A stretch of 64,000 nt of DNA from Adineta vaga. Taxonomy: Eukaryota; Rotifera. Positions within the stretch are counted from its first letter, which is position 1. Each line of letters begins with the position of its first letter. The translations under genes and the position numbers were made by a program. Location of the stretch: the NCBI GenBank assembly GCA_021613535.1, contig CP075493.1, positions 3,534,001 through 3,598,000 of the forward strand, given 5' to 3'. This document shows positions 36,232-48,739 of this stretch, piece after piece. Below the pieces are notes generated by a model. It saw only the letters and a program-made list of their open reading frames with translations. It was not told where the DNA came from and did no database searches.

Positions 36232-39200
36232 TTAGGGTAAATTTTGATATTGATGAGTATAACCATTTTGTTGCTGTTGTTTGAGAAAACTTAAATCTAC
36301 AAAAAGTATGTCACCATTTGCAGCTATGATCATATTCTGTTTTGTCATCGCCATAGTTGCTGCTTCACTATCTAATTGAAATAATTCACTAACAACATTA
36401 CTATCATCTTGACCAATTTCTAAAACACGCGACCAATGTTTTTGCCATTGACCATTGAAATATTTGCCGGATGTCATCGTATCTAATATATAACATTTTT
36501 CATTATTAATTGCTTGAACTGAACATGGCCATCGAAGCCGTTGCGTTGCTAAGAGATCAGCATCGATTATTTTAATGATATTACCAGAATTAGCATCACA
36601 AATATGTAATGAAAATGTATAAGCAATACCTGAAATTGAGAAAATAACATTAACGATTTGAAATATTATTCTCTCCAATTAGATTTACCTTGATTATAAT
36701 AAGGTTTACATGAATGTTCAATAATCATATATATTTTTTGTCCATAAACAGATATTAATTTTGGTCGTGCTAAACAAACAAACAAATGAAGATGAACGAT
36801 TTCAATCAATTGAACAGAAAAACACTCACCTTCATCATATTGTTCAGAATGATTAAAGATTTTCCATTGTTTAATATATTCTAATTTATCATCAAATTTA
36901 ATCACACATGAATTTCGATAATCACACACATAAACATCTCCACGTATATTGTCAGTATCGATACCTAATGGTAAAAATGTTCCTGTTTCACCTGTTGAAT
37001 CCGTTTCTATAATAATAAGATGAGAAACATTTTCAGACAAATACTATTCAACTTCGTTTGTTTTTATTACCTTTAACACTATCTAATGTTTGTCCAGTAT
37101 TGATATCAATCATACTAACAGTTTCATCATGAGATATATAAGCAATATTTTGTAATTGATGTTTTTTTGACACAGCAATACCTCGAATACTTGGTGTTAA
37201 TGGAATTGTTTTCAATGTATTACCATATTCATCAAGTATATATAATTTATTACATATGCCTAATAGAATTTTCTTGTTATTTTCTGTTATTGCAATTGCT
37301 TCGGGTTCTAATGTTGACAAATGATCGATTTTTAAATATTTGAATGGAGTAATATTTGTCGAAGTTTGTTCTTGTCGAAATGATGATGGTGATGATGATG
37401 AAGGTAATGGTGGCGGAGGCGAATGAAAACGTTGATGAGATTCTTTTTGATTGAAACTGATTTGTCCAATTGTGTCAGCAGCTAAAGTTCGATGTCCTTC
37501 GGAAAATGTTAAAGCACCACGTGGTTCTTTTTGTTGTTCAACTGCATGACGAATATTTCGAATGTTAGTTTCGATTTGTTCAAGATTAGTCCATAATTGT
37601 TGTTTATTAGGACTATTTGCCGTATTTGTGTGTGATTTTAAACGTTCTAAATCGGTTCGAACAGTATTTGTATCTTCAGCTAACGTAGCATAGATTCGTT
37701 GTTTTCGATGATAATGTTCAGTAATATCTTCATCAAGACGTGCAGTAATATTTTTTACTTCATTATGTATAGCTGATTCTTTTCGATTGATTTGTTTTCG
37801 TATATCATCATAATCATGTTCTAAATGTTTCATTTGTTCTTCAATTTCACGTTCTAAACGTTTTTGATCAGATAATAAGAAATCGACACGTGACGAAACA
37901 GCAGTAGGTAATGATGACGATGGAGTAGGAACAAGGTAATGTGAAACATGTTCGATAGATGTTGGTGTGACGCGGTTTGTTGGAGTTGACGCACCAGTAC
38001 CATTTTGTGAATGAACAGAAGGTGATAGAATACCTCCAGAATTAAAACGTTCAGTTGATAAAGGATGGGTCTAAATTTTTTGTAAAAAAATTATAAGATT
38101 AATTGATGAAATTTATTCTATAGAATTAGTACGTAGGAAATAAGAATACTTTACTTTACCTCATTCGGAGTCATATGGCGTTTGTTATCAGCATAACTTG
38201 ATGCACGAGTCGATATTGATGAGATCGATTGACGTTTTACTGTACTATCTCCATCGAAATCGAGTGCATCGATATTTTGTGGTGGAGGTGGAAATCGTTC
38301 TGATGATTTTCTTGATGATGAATTTGCTGAATAAGTGCGCTGAGACACCTTATCGTCTTGCTGTGGAATGATCGGTTTTTGTTGATAGTTCTTTGTAAAT
38401 GGTGGAATTGGTGAATGTTTTGATGTAGATTCTGAATCACTACTTTCAATACTATCAATAAGACTAACTCGAGGACTTTGTTGTCGTGGTTGAATGCTAG
38501 CATAAACTAAGTCTTGTACAAGTGGTTTTTGATGATGATCATCATCGATCTGTGGACGTGAAACAGATGGAGAACGATTATTGAATTGATGATCTAAGAT
38601 AAATCCTTGTGGTAATGAAGATGATGTTTCTTCACGTGATTTCTTTTCAATTGATAGAATAATATTATAAAGATTATCGACACCTGTCTGTCGATCCGAT
38701 GATGAAGCGGAGGACGATGCTGATATGGGTCGTTCGGTTGCTTGAGGAGGACGATGATGATTTTCTGTTGCTGTCTGTAATTCATGAGGGAATGGTGGAG
38801 CTGCTGGTGTTCCTCTAAATTCAGTAAATTTTCAACTCATTATTTTCTTTCTAGAAAAACAATTTACCCATGAACAAGACTATCCCATTTAATTTCCTCA
38901 TATGCTTCTTCGTACGTATGTGGTGGTTGTTTAATTAATGACGATGCAGTTGTTTGTTGTCTTTGTGGACGATTAGCTGCTTGTTCAAAAATCTTCGTCA
39001 ATTCATCATGTTTACCTGTTGATGCTACACTATCATTTCGTTGATGGTTTTGTTGTTCTTTTGATCCTGTTGCTTCATTATAAATTCTTACTAGATTAGA
39101 AACCATCGGTTGAGTACTATTAACACTGGATGAACGGGATGATCGAGCACCATTTCCTGGACTACTATCAAAGGATTTATTATTGAACACACTAACGAGT

Positions 39201-40154
39201 GCAGCTATGTCATGTGAATTTGTACCGTTGATTGATGATGTATCATGATGATTACTATCCGTTGCACTTGATTTACGTTTATCTTGTTTACTTGGCATTT
39301 GTGTGGATGGAGGAAGTGGAGGTTGATATATAACTGGTTTCTTAGGCGTTGGAAGGTTTGGAATAGGACGAGCATTCATACGCCATTCTTGACTTAAGAT
39401 AATATTACGTGGTAAATCGTTTAAATCTGTTTCTTCAAATGGTTCAACCTAGAAAAATATATTCTTCGTTTTTGTCAATGTCGTTGTTAAAAGAACAGAA
39501 ATAAGAGTATGTCGTCTATTCAGGATTCTTTAATTTGAAAACTGATACCTTTCAATAGATGTTTGTTTCAAAAGAAAATTCCAAAGAAAATAAATAACTT
39601 TCCTTTTTTTTCTTCTTTCTCGATCTCTCTTCGTTTACCCATTTGTGTGGGTTGATTTGTTAGTCAAGAAAAGAAAGCTGCAGGGACACAAATAAGTATT
39701 CTTATCTTTGATTTCTTTTTTTGCGTATTTAGTATAAAAAAAACGGAGAAAAATCTTTCGTTAATGTTGTTTTTTCATTCGGAAAGGAGGAAAAAAAATA
39801 ACAAATCAATCTTTTCATCCAACTTACGTGATGTTTGCATTTTGGACAAGTCACTCGTTGATTATTGATCAAGTTCTCACGAATACAATTTAAACAATAT
39901 GTATGAGTACATGGTAATACTCGAGGATCTTTATATTCATGATTGCAAAGTGGACATGCATGTACAGTTTCTTTTTGTATTGGCGGTGGTGCTGCACTAC
40001 GTACAGTAACACCTCGATTGCCACCAACACCAACTTTCGGTGTACTATTTGAACTATTTGAATTGCTTGACGAACGACTTAAAAAAGATGTTGACGTTTG
40101 ACCAATTCCGTTATTTAAACGTGCCGCTGGATGATTGCTTGCTACACGCGACAT
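36232..40154 (-). CDS. RING finger / coiled-coil / NHL-like beta-propeller protein (probable E3 ubiquitin ligase)
   Basis: Seven minus-strand exons: 39828-40154, 38868-39448, 38160-38814, 37071-38070, 36830-37006, 36689-36769, 36232-36629; 1072 residues. Exon 1 has a C3HC4 RING (CPLCNHEY, LPCTHTYCLNCI, CPKCKHH) at residues ~68-108. About 450 Ser/Pro/Gln-rich, probably disordered residues follow. Then comes a ~110-residue coiled coil (LLSDQKRLEREIEEQMKHL onward). The last ~300 residues carry repeats such as LEPEAIAITENNKKILLG, LGIDTDNIRGDVYVCDY and RWPCSVQAINNEKCYILD, suggestive of NHL-type blades. The order recalls TRIM-NHL proteins, but I find no B-box and the linker is unusually long. It lies between the two TMEM107 copies. 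Confidence 0.7.
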
Positions 40155-42326
40155 TATCTTTATTGCGTATTCTTATGTTGATTTAATGATAGTAAATCAC
40201 ATTCGTTTGACGTTTCGAAGAGAGAGAAGAAAAATCTAAGAACCGATAATTTTATTAGTTGTGGTTCTCTATCAAATAAATATATACATCTGAAACAGAA
40301 GAAAGAAAGAGAAGAAGAAGAAGAAGAAAAAACGAAATGTGTATCGATCGTTTTTAGACGATAATGAAAAAGAAAGAAAAAGAGAAAGAGAAAAACGTTG
40401 CAACGTTTCGTTTTTTTTTCTTTCCAAAATAATACATCGTCAGATCCTTTAATAACAAGTAGTATTTACTACTCAATAGATGTATTGATATCGTGGTATA
40501 TTATGACTATTCTTTCTCTCTCTCTCTCTCTCTGAATACCTTCACAAAGAATGATGTCATTACTTCCTTCTGTAAATCTTACAAAGTCATCGAAAAATTC
40601 TTTTTATAAATAAATTATAAATTTGTAACTAGAGATTTCTTTTTCTAAGTAACGTCAAATGTTGTAATCGAAAATATATACTCAAAGGGACAAACACGCA
40701 GACGGAATAAGTAAGCAGGTGAAAAAGAAAAAGAAGAAAAGAGAATTTACATCGATGTTTGTCGAATCACTTCAAGTGAATGTATATATATATGAATGCG
40801 CATAAGATCTTTGTTGTTCATCACTTTTAACTACTACTACCTATTCATCAACCACTTGGCTACTGGCAATTTTTGATTTCTATTATTGACAAGAATGTCA
40901 AGAATGAGAAAAAGAACGAAAATGAAAGTTTATCAAAACATGAAAACTATGTGAAGTGAAGAAAAATTTTTTTTTCTAAAAACGCAAAAATGTGATAAAC
41001 AATAAATAAGATAGATTTATCTGAACAGATCAAATAACTTAAGCACGCGTTCAATTAGATAATTGAATAGGAGAATGAAAGATTCGATAGACCAACCCAA
41101 GGATTAGTCTCGGCTTGATAATCGAACAACAAAAAGAGTCATTCTAATTGCTCTTCACTCTCATTTCTCTGCGTGACCGTACTGTTAGTTATGAGATTAA
41201 ATCGACAAGGAGGAGACTAATTTTTACTCTTTGTTTTACTCTTCGTTTTTTTTCTTCTTCTTCTTGTCGTTATTATTCTCTTTATTCAATATGACCCTTC
41301 CTTTTGTTCTTTCTCATTTTTCGAACGAATACGTGAATATGTATAGACTTTTTTTCGTTGTTCTACGACATATATACACGAGCCTAAAAGCAACAAAAGC
41401 TCTGTTATATTCTCCCAAGCAAACAAATATGAAGAGAAGAAGAAGAGACAATATCACGTCGTTGAACATTGTTTTACTGTTTAGTAATCATCGAAATATA
41501 ATGAATGAAAGAATATCTTTATCACAACATTGAATCGGAAATATGACTTAATACCTGTTTCTTTTGATCCTTATGAAGAACTTTTCCTATGTAAACATAA
41601 AATAAAATGAGAAGAAAACATTATGAATGTAAAAATATTGTATTACTTAACAGTGTACGAATAAGATGATGTGAAAGTAATTTAAACATTTCATTTGTCC
41701 ATGAAGATTAATAATGGATGACAGTCAGAATTCTTTTATTAACCAAAGACAAAACGAAGTTTGTTGTAAAAAATATACATAAAAATGTACATCATACTTC
41801 AGATAATCTCTGTATTCAATGAGAGATCATAAAACTGCGAAGAAAGATCATAAATGATATGATATTGGGAAAAAAGAAGAAGTGATTCAAATGATGTTTA
41901 GTAAGAATAGTTTGTCCTTTTCTATTAAATTCTAGTCTAATAGCCAGACAGTCAAGTGTGAATTTCTATATTTACATGTGATCAATGAAGTGACAATACA
42001 AATAAATCGAATAGTGACATATGTTTTGATCGGTCGATTGATTAGGTCAAAGTACTCGAATACTTAACTCCACTTTACAGACGCACTACCTTTACTCTCT
42101 TTTTTTTATACATTTTTATAGACAAAGAAAATTTGTTATCTGTAGAAAAAACAGTAAAAGTGAATAAATACCTTTTTTGTTTTTATATATCTCATAAAAA
42201 GAAGTCGATGAATATTCATAATCTTTGACCAACAAAATTGTCTCATTTTGATTTTATCTGAAATATTGATAAAAACACTTGTATGATTAATGAACTAAAT
42301 AAAAGAAGAGTTAAGAAAGTCTTTTA
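40155..42326. other. Intergenic: RING gene upstream region and TMEM107 copy B 3' flank
   Basis: About 2.2 kb with purine-rich AGAA runs (40300-40400), a (CT)n tract at 40511-40533 and T-rich stretches. No convincing exon. Confidence 0.55.
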
Positions 42327-42895
42327 TTATAAACGTTGTCGAACAGTTTTATAAATCGCTGCTGAACATTCGATTAGAAATGGTACACAACTACATATAG
42401 CAAATATCGGCCAAATACGTAGAGCACATTGATGTTGAAGAAGAAAAAAGACGAGACCAATCGCAGCTGATAGATGAAGAATAATCGCTAGAAAAAAATA
42501 GATTTCAAACATAGTTCTGTATTGAATTTGATTTTACAAACCAAGAAATGAACGAGCATAGTTAATCGATGTTATACCAAGAATTAATGGAATAAGTTCT
42601 AATACACAAAATGCTATTGCTAATGAATGTGCAACAAATAATCTACACAGAAAATAATGATAATAAAAGAGTGAGATAATTGTTTTTGAATTTTACTGAT
42701 TTCGATAAGAATTCCATGAGACATTATTTTCACAAGCAGTGGCATTACGTTCCTACAGAAGACAAAACGAGATCGAAAGTGATTAATAATGAAAATAAGT
42801 AGTTTCTAGCATACCCAACTCCAAAAACAAAGTGCAATGGCAAGAAAATGTAGCACATGAGACATAAAACGAGTCGAGATTGTCCGTAAATACAT
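42327..42895 (-). CDS. TMEM107: TMEM107-like tetraspan membrane protein, copy B
   Basis: Four minus-strand exons: 42815-42895, 42697-42752, 42542-42642, 42327-42487; 132 residues. The sequence parallels copy A helix by helix: start MYLRTISTRFMSHVLHFLAI, LFVAHSLAIAFCVLELIPLI, ILHLSAAIGLVFFLLQ and WPIFAICSCVPFLIE. All three introns fall at the same phases as in copy A, and the third exon is 101 nt in both. The two proteins differ at most non-core positions, so the duplication is old. A ciliary transition-zone role is inferred from the family. Confidence 0.75.
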
Positions 42896-43219
42896 TTTCA
42901 ATACAATAATATCTATTTAATATGCAAGACAAATCATTCAATATAGGACTCGTCAAGATGCCATGAAGAGCAAACGTTACTTCACAACAGCCTCCATCTA
43001 TTAATTTAATTTGAGAATTTTTTTAAAATGTTTATTTGATTTAAAAGTTTCAAAAAACGGAAATTCTATTTTCTTCCAATTTTTTATATTTAACAAATAA
43101 GACCTGTCAATTAAATCATTGGTTAAAAAATACACCAATGAAAACACCGTTCTTCTTTGTTGATGATCGATCATGTCATGTCAGTATTATTATTCATTGA
43201 TTGAGGTTATTTATCAATT
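42896..43219. other. Divergent upstream region TMEM107 copy B / CS-domain gene
   Basis: 324 bp, AT-rich, no coding exon. Confidence 0.5.
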
Positions 43220-43972
43220 ATGACAGATCTCAAACCGATTGTACCAAGTAGTAAGTATAATAAAATTCATTGAATCAATCTAATTATTTCACTTTAATAA
43301 TCTGCTTTTTTTTTCTTCTTCCATAGTTGTTGTACAAGAGGAAGGCTCACGAAAAGTTTTAGTATATCTTAATATTCCTGAATTAAAAGTCAAACGATCG
43401 TTTCCAAATATTCTCAAACAAATTCCATCAAATGGAAATCAGAGAACACTTACTTTTCGTGATCAGTGAGTTTTAAATGGTGTTTTTGGAAGAAATATTC
43501 GGAAAAAAAACATTTTTTTTTCATACTTAGATCATTTACATTTACATTAAATGTTCAAACAAAAAACAATCAAACAAAGATCTATTCGTTAGGAGTTGCA
43601 CGATTACCGGGTGAAATTGAACCTCAACATTGCTCAATCAAAGTCTGTTTTTATCGGAAGAAATTGATTTCATTAGAACTATATTTTCTTTTTTCTTCTT
43701 TGTAGTATCAACGTGGTGGCTGTTGGATTACAATGATGAAAGTTGAACCAATGAGTTGGATGAATCGAATATGTGATGATATGAGTCCTGGTTTAGATCT
43801 GCAAGAGAATGATGATCAAACTCCAACAGCTTCAGCACCTGATGAACCTGTTCAATTACGAGATACCGACATGCCACCACCATTTAATCTCGTACCCATT
43901 GCTCCATCTCCACCTTTTCGGCCACCCTCAACTAAGTCTCCTGCACCACCACCACCTACACAATCAACCTGA
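43220..43972 (+). CDS. CS-domain (p23/CacyBP-like) protein
   Basis: Exons are 43220-43250, 43327-43465, 43531-43642 and 43706-43972; 182 residues. Residues ~10-110 look like a CS beta-sandwich: SRKVLVYLNIPEL, TLTFRDQSFTFTLNVQTKN, SLGVARLPGEIEPQHCSIK and GCWITMMKVEPMSWM. The layout is nearest to CacyBP/SIP, a Siah-1- and Hsp90-linked adaptor, but the N-terminal Siah-binding domain is absent. The C-terminal ~70 residues are acidic and then Pro-rich. The assignment rests on the fold pattern and is tentative; other CS proteins are possible. Exon 1 is only 31 nt. Confidence 0.5.
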
Positions 43973-45877
43973 TCGACATCTAACAATTCAATATAGCAAA
44001 TCAGATATTTATGACAATTCTGATAGAATCAATCAATCTGACATGTGTTCGCATATATCTACTCAACTGAAGGAGATAGATGTATATTAGTTTGTGTTCT
44101 GTTTTTTTTGTACTTTGTTTGTTTGCAATGCACGACTTTATGTATGAGATTCTTGATGTTCTTTTTTACTATGACGCACTGCGAAATCACAATAAACTAA
44201 GAGAATTTCTATGAGTATTTTTTTAATTCAACTATAGACAAGCATATTAATCAAATGGATAGATGCAAAACTCTATTTGACGTAAAACAATGAATTCATG
44301 AATAGGTGCGCGCAGAATTTCACTGCTATGCTAGGAATAAATCACCGATATAACTCCTTCGTAAAATTTAAATCTATGATGTTAATGAAAGTATAGATGT
44401 ATCACTAGTGACAATAATCATCATACTTAACATGATTTAGAATGCGCTTTCAAATACAATTTCACAATTGATACAGTAAAAGAATAATACAAAGTTTGAT
44501 CATCCTAATGAACAATTATTAATATCTCTTTGGCTTCGTCACTAGAACTTTCTTTGCATTGTTATATGTATATCTCTCTATAATTTCTACTAATCATTGT
44601 CGGCATTTCAATGCAAAAGAGAACAAATTTATCTCTAATTCTTCTTTTTCTTTCCTTCGATTATTTCATGTTTTTCGCTTCTATACATTGTTTATACACA
44701 AATCTCTTGAAGAAAATAAGCTTGCATACATTTTCTTTTGTTCCATTAGCTAATCCGGATATTCTCGATTCTAATCACATTGATATGTATTGAACATTTG
44801 TAATTGTTCGATTGATGATGATGATGAACATATATACATAAAACAGATCATCTTAACCATGAAAACATATTGAATAAATGGCATCGGTCACATATGATTT
44901 CTTTTCCTTTGTACATTTAATTATTTTTCCTTTTTTTGTTTTTCTTCAATTGTCATCACATATTTTTTACAATCAATCTATGAGAACTTCTTCAAATGAT
45001 GAGAATCAATTGCTAGATAGACGAAGAAAAAGAAAAAGAAAACAAGAATGAAATTTAGCATATGGATATATGTAGTCTCCATTTACCACTTGAGAAAAAA
45101 ATCGATTTCTTGAGTGTTTAACTGACAAATGAACAGTATGATCAGTGAATAACAGAGGAAAAAATCGTTTTTTGCGTATATATGGTTCAATTGAAGAAAG
45201 TTATAGTATAAATATAATCGATTGATTTTCTTCGATAAGTGTTTATTCGGTGGATTGAATCAATTGAAAGACACTTATTTCAAATGGATTTTCTGTGCAA
45301 ACAATAATCGATATATATCGTTGCTATATTTCTTGATTTTCTTTTTTCGAAATTTTTTAACCAGGAGTAAATCTCGTCTATGTTTACAATCAATGATTCA
45401 TTTCTTTTGTAGTTTTTTATCGACAATATCTTCAAGTGACTCTTCATTGACATCACAATATCAATATACAGACTTTGATAAGGTCATATTACCACCTCAT
45501 CATTAACATCTACTGACGAAACACCCTAAGGCTTGTTTCGTATACATTTAGATCCTTTCTTCTTTGTTCATTAATAGAAAATGTCTGTTGTCTATTTTAC
45601 TGTTTGATGATGATGGCACTCAAATGAAAGATTTGTATTTATTACTTTGTTCACTTCAACTTCTTTCAAAATACAGTTTTCTTTAATCAATGATTGGTCA
45701 TTTTTTTATGGATGAAAGAAAGAACATATTGAAGATGAAATCGGATTGGATATTACCGTCTTAGTTGCTCTCTCTCTCTCTTTCTATTTCTGCTTCTCTC
45801 CTTGTTCATTCTTCAATCAATTGTTCTCTCATTTGATGAAACGGAGCTCATCACGAATACAAACATAGTTTTTCTCC
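43973..45877. other. Intergenic upstream of the FoxD-like gene
   Basis: About 1.9 kb with a CT tract near 45769-45784. A 94-codon open frame at 45222-45506 has no family resemblance. Probably regulatory sequence of the forkhead gene. Confidence 0.5.
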
Positions 45878-46554
45878 ATGACAGATACGGTACCATCTGA
45901 TGATATCGAAAGTATTCCCTCTAATCATCATCGTTATTCTCATTCTTCATCAGACTCAAGATCTCATACACCTAACTCATCCATATGTGATGATATCGAT
46001 GAAAGACAATATTCATTAGTGAAACAAAATGATATTAAACCACCTTTTTCTTATATTGCCTTAATTACCATGGCTATTTTACAATCTCCATCTCATCGTT
46101 TAACATTGAGTGGTATCTGTGATTATATTATGAAACATTTTCCTTATTATCGAGAACGTTTTCCTGCTTGGCAAAATTCTATTCGTCATAATTTAAGTTT
46201 AAATGATTGTTTTCTTAAAATACCACGTTCACCCGGAAGTCCAGGTATGAAAGAAATCACAATTCAAATAGGTTTATTTCGTTTTATTTATTTACAGGTA
46301 AAGGAAATTATTGGACATTAGATCCAGCAAGTGAACATATGTTTGATAATGGTTCATTTCTACGTCGTCGTAAACGTTTCAAACGTTTAAATCAATTCTA
46401 TTCACATGATCTACCATCAGGATATCCTCTTCTTCCAACAATACAATATTATCCATTATTACCTTCAATTTCTTTACCATTATCAACTAAGAAGATTTCA
46501 ACTTCATCAAAAATGTCTTTTACAATCGATAATTTGATTGGAACTAATCGATAA
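45878..46554 (+). CDS. Forkhead transcription factor, FoxD-like
   Basis: Exons are 45878-46244 and 46298-46554; 207 residues. The forkhead domain begins [18 protein letters not shown] and continues through [20 protein letters not shown] and [20 protein letters not shown] to RRRKRFKR, the last blocks being typical of FoxD. The intron falls in the wing region (SPG|KGNYW). Outside the domain the protein is short and Ser-rich, and ends with SFTIDNLIG, an eh1-like Groucho-binding motif. It should act as a nuclear DNA-binding repressor. It is much shorter than vertebrate FoxD proteins (~350-480 residues). Confidence 0.85.
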
Positions 46555-47363
46555 TCACGTTAAAACAATTGATTTGATTCTCAAGTAAATCAATATACAT
46601 ATGAAATTCGTTCAAATAAACATTCAGGATAAATATCATTTGTTGTTATTTCAAGCAATTGAATGTATATGTTCTTTTTCTTTAAAGAGGAAATAATAAT
46701 TCGTTTTTCGGACATCCGAATATTGTTGATAGAAGCGAACATGATGATGCTGACTGTTTTTTCGAATAGAAAGAAATAACAATTAGATTCATTGCTTGAT
46801 ATTGAGAGATAAAATATAATGTGAGAATGAATACAGCTGTATAAATCAATATGTTAGAAAGAGAATTCTCTTTATATAGTTGTTGAAAGTTTGATTGGCA
46901 TGATATTTCAGCTTTTAAACGAAAAAATTTGTAGATTCTCGATCATCTTTACTCGACTTCTTTATGAGCAACTTATGTAAAATATAGTGTAGAAAACGAG
47001 TAAATCTAATTATTCTTTAAATATGTGAAATTAGAAAAATTCTATGGCGTTCTTTAGTATAGAAGACGAACATGACTATTATGTTTATTGTCAACCTTGA
47101 TTGATCATACGAAAGATTTTTGACAATCTTTCAAAGTACTTCGAGAAATGACTTTTCAGTTGATTTCATTGATATTAAATAGAAATAAACATGTTTTCAA
47201 TGTTATAGAATTCCGCTGATATGATGATGGATTAAAAGGAAAAGAAAAATAGAAATAACCGGAGAATACACAGATATGAATAGAGTATATATGTATGGAT
47301 GAAAAGATGTTACAAAAAAAAACAACAAAATAGAAAGAAAAAATGAATATACAGAAGAATAAT
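46555..47363. other. Intergenic between convergent genes
   Basis: 3' flanks of the FoxD-like and calbindin genes. Nothing recognisable. Confidence 0.6.
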
Positions 47364-48739
47364 CTATGTATCTGTTGGTTGTGCTAATGCGAGAAGAATC
47401 ATTTTTAATTCAGCTTTACTAATCTTTTTATCGCGATTGTAATCACAACCATTTAATAGTGTACGTTTAAATTGTTGTAAATCTTCATGATCATATTCCT
47501 TTAAATAGATGTATATGTATATATTATTATCAGTTATCTTTCGAAAACAATTTTTTCAATTACTTTTTTAATTAAATCCATAAGATCTTTAACAAAACCA
47601 TCTAATTCTTCTTCTTCGATAATTTCATTTCCATCCTAAATTATTTTCGATCAATAAATATAAAAGAAGAAGAAGATGAACATTTCTTTTACTTTATCAT
47701 AAAGTTGAAATACTCGATCGAGATCTTGAGGTGTTATTGTTGAACAACCCTGAAGAAAAAAAAATTAATTGATCTAAGTTCTATTTTCAATTAACAAAAA
47801 ACTTACTTTGAAAATTGGACGTAAAAGAAAATTTTCCTTCACTGGTAACAGTCTAAACATATTCAATCATTAAATTAGAAAGAAAACAAAAACTATTTCA
47901 CTTCATTCATACTTAGTCATTTCACTAAATTGTAATTTTCCATCGCCATTCGTATCGAAGATATGTAACTAATAGAACGAAACGAAAGACTTATGGATTA
48001 AAGAAAGGAAACGTATTTAACGTACAATTGTATCTGTATATTCAATTAATTTTTCTTCAGTTATATTTGTTCCTTGTCGTTTTGCTAATAGAGCTTTGAT
48101 AAATAGTTTTAATTCATCTGCTTCGATATAACCAGAACAGTCTGCATCAAATTCTTTCCAAACTTTCATAAATTCTACACTCGAATCAAGTGGATGATCT
48201 TTACGGAAGAGAAGAAGAAAATTTTGATCAGTTGGTAAGATTTCTGCTAACTAAAAATCAATAAAAATGACTAGCTTTCATAAAAATATAAATAAGTTTT
48301 TAGATTTACTTCTGCAATTTCGATTTTACCATCATCATTTTCATCGTACGCTTCGAGAAAACTTTCCTTCAATTCTTTCAATACACTATCAGGTATTAAC
48401 TAAAACCAAATGAAATGAACTCTATCTTGTTTTTTGCTCTTTACCAATTTTACTTACGTCTGGACCTGTATCATTTGAATTAACTGATGAAGCAAGTTCA
48501 CGAAGTAAATCATCTAATTCATGTCCTTCAATAAAACCATTACCTATTGATATCAAATAAATAATTAGAATAGGAAGAGAATGAAAGATAATCATACCAT
48601 CCATATCATAATGACTCCAAATTTCCATAAATTGTGCAGCGGTCAATGGTTTAAATTCTTTACTATGTTCATCTCGAAATTGTCGAAGGAAATTTTCTTT
48701 TTTCTGTTGACGTTGATTTGCCATAGGGATTGTTTCCAT
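47364..48739 (-). CDS. Six-EF-hand calcium-binding protein (calbindin/calretinin family)
   Basis: Nine minus-strand exons: 48598-48739, 48458-48543, 48310-48399, 48026-48250, 47913-47968, 47807-47852, 47693-47749, 47564-47635, 47364-47498; 302 residues. Six EF-hand loops are visible: DMDGNGFIEGHE, DENDDGKIEIAE, DADCSGYIEADE, DTNGDGKLQFSE, DKDGNEIIEEEE and DYNRDKKISKAE. Order, spacing and sequences such as TAAQFMEIWSHYD and FLLLFR are those of calbindin-32/calretinin-type proteins. These are cytosolic Ca2+ buffers and sensors, often neuronal. The start is the first ATG after a weak AG acceptor. Confidence 0.92.

Noticed and set aside
41231-41533. 100-codon open frame upstream of the RING gene
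   Set aside because: Starts in a Phe/Ser tract from CTT/TTC repeats and shows no conserved domain.
45222-45506. 94-codon open frame upstream of the FoxD-like gene
   Set aside because: Low-complexity Phe/Ser-rich sequence with no family resemblance; typical of random open frames in AT-rich intergenic DNA.
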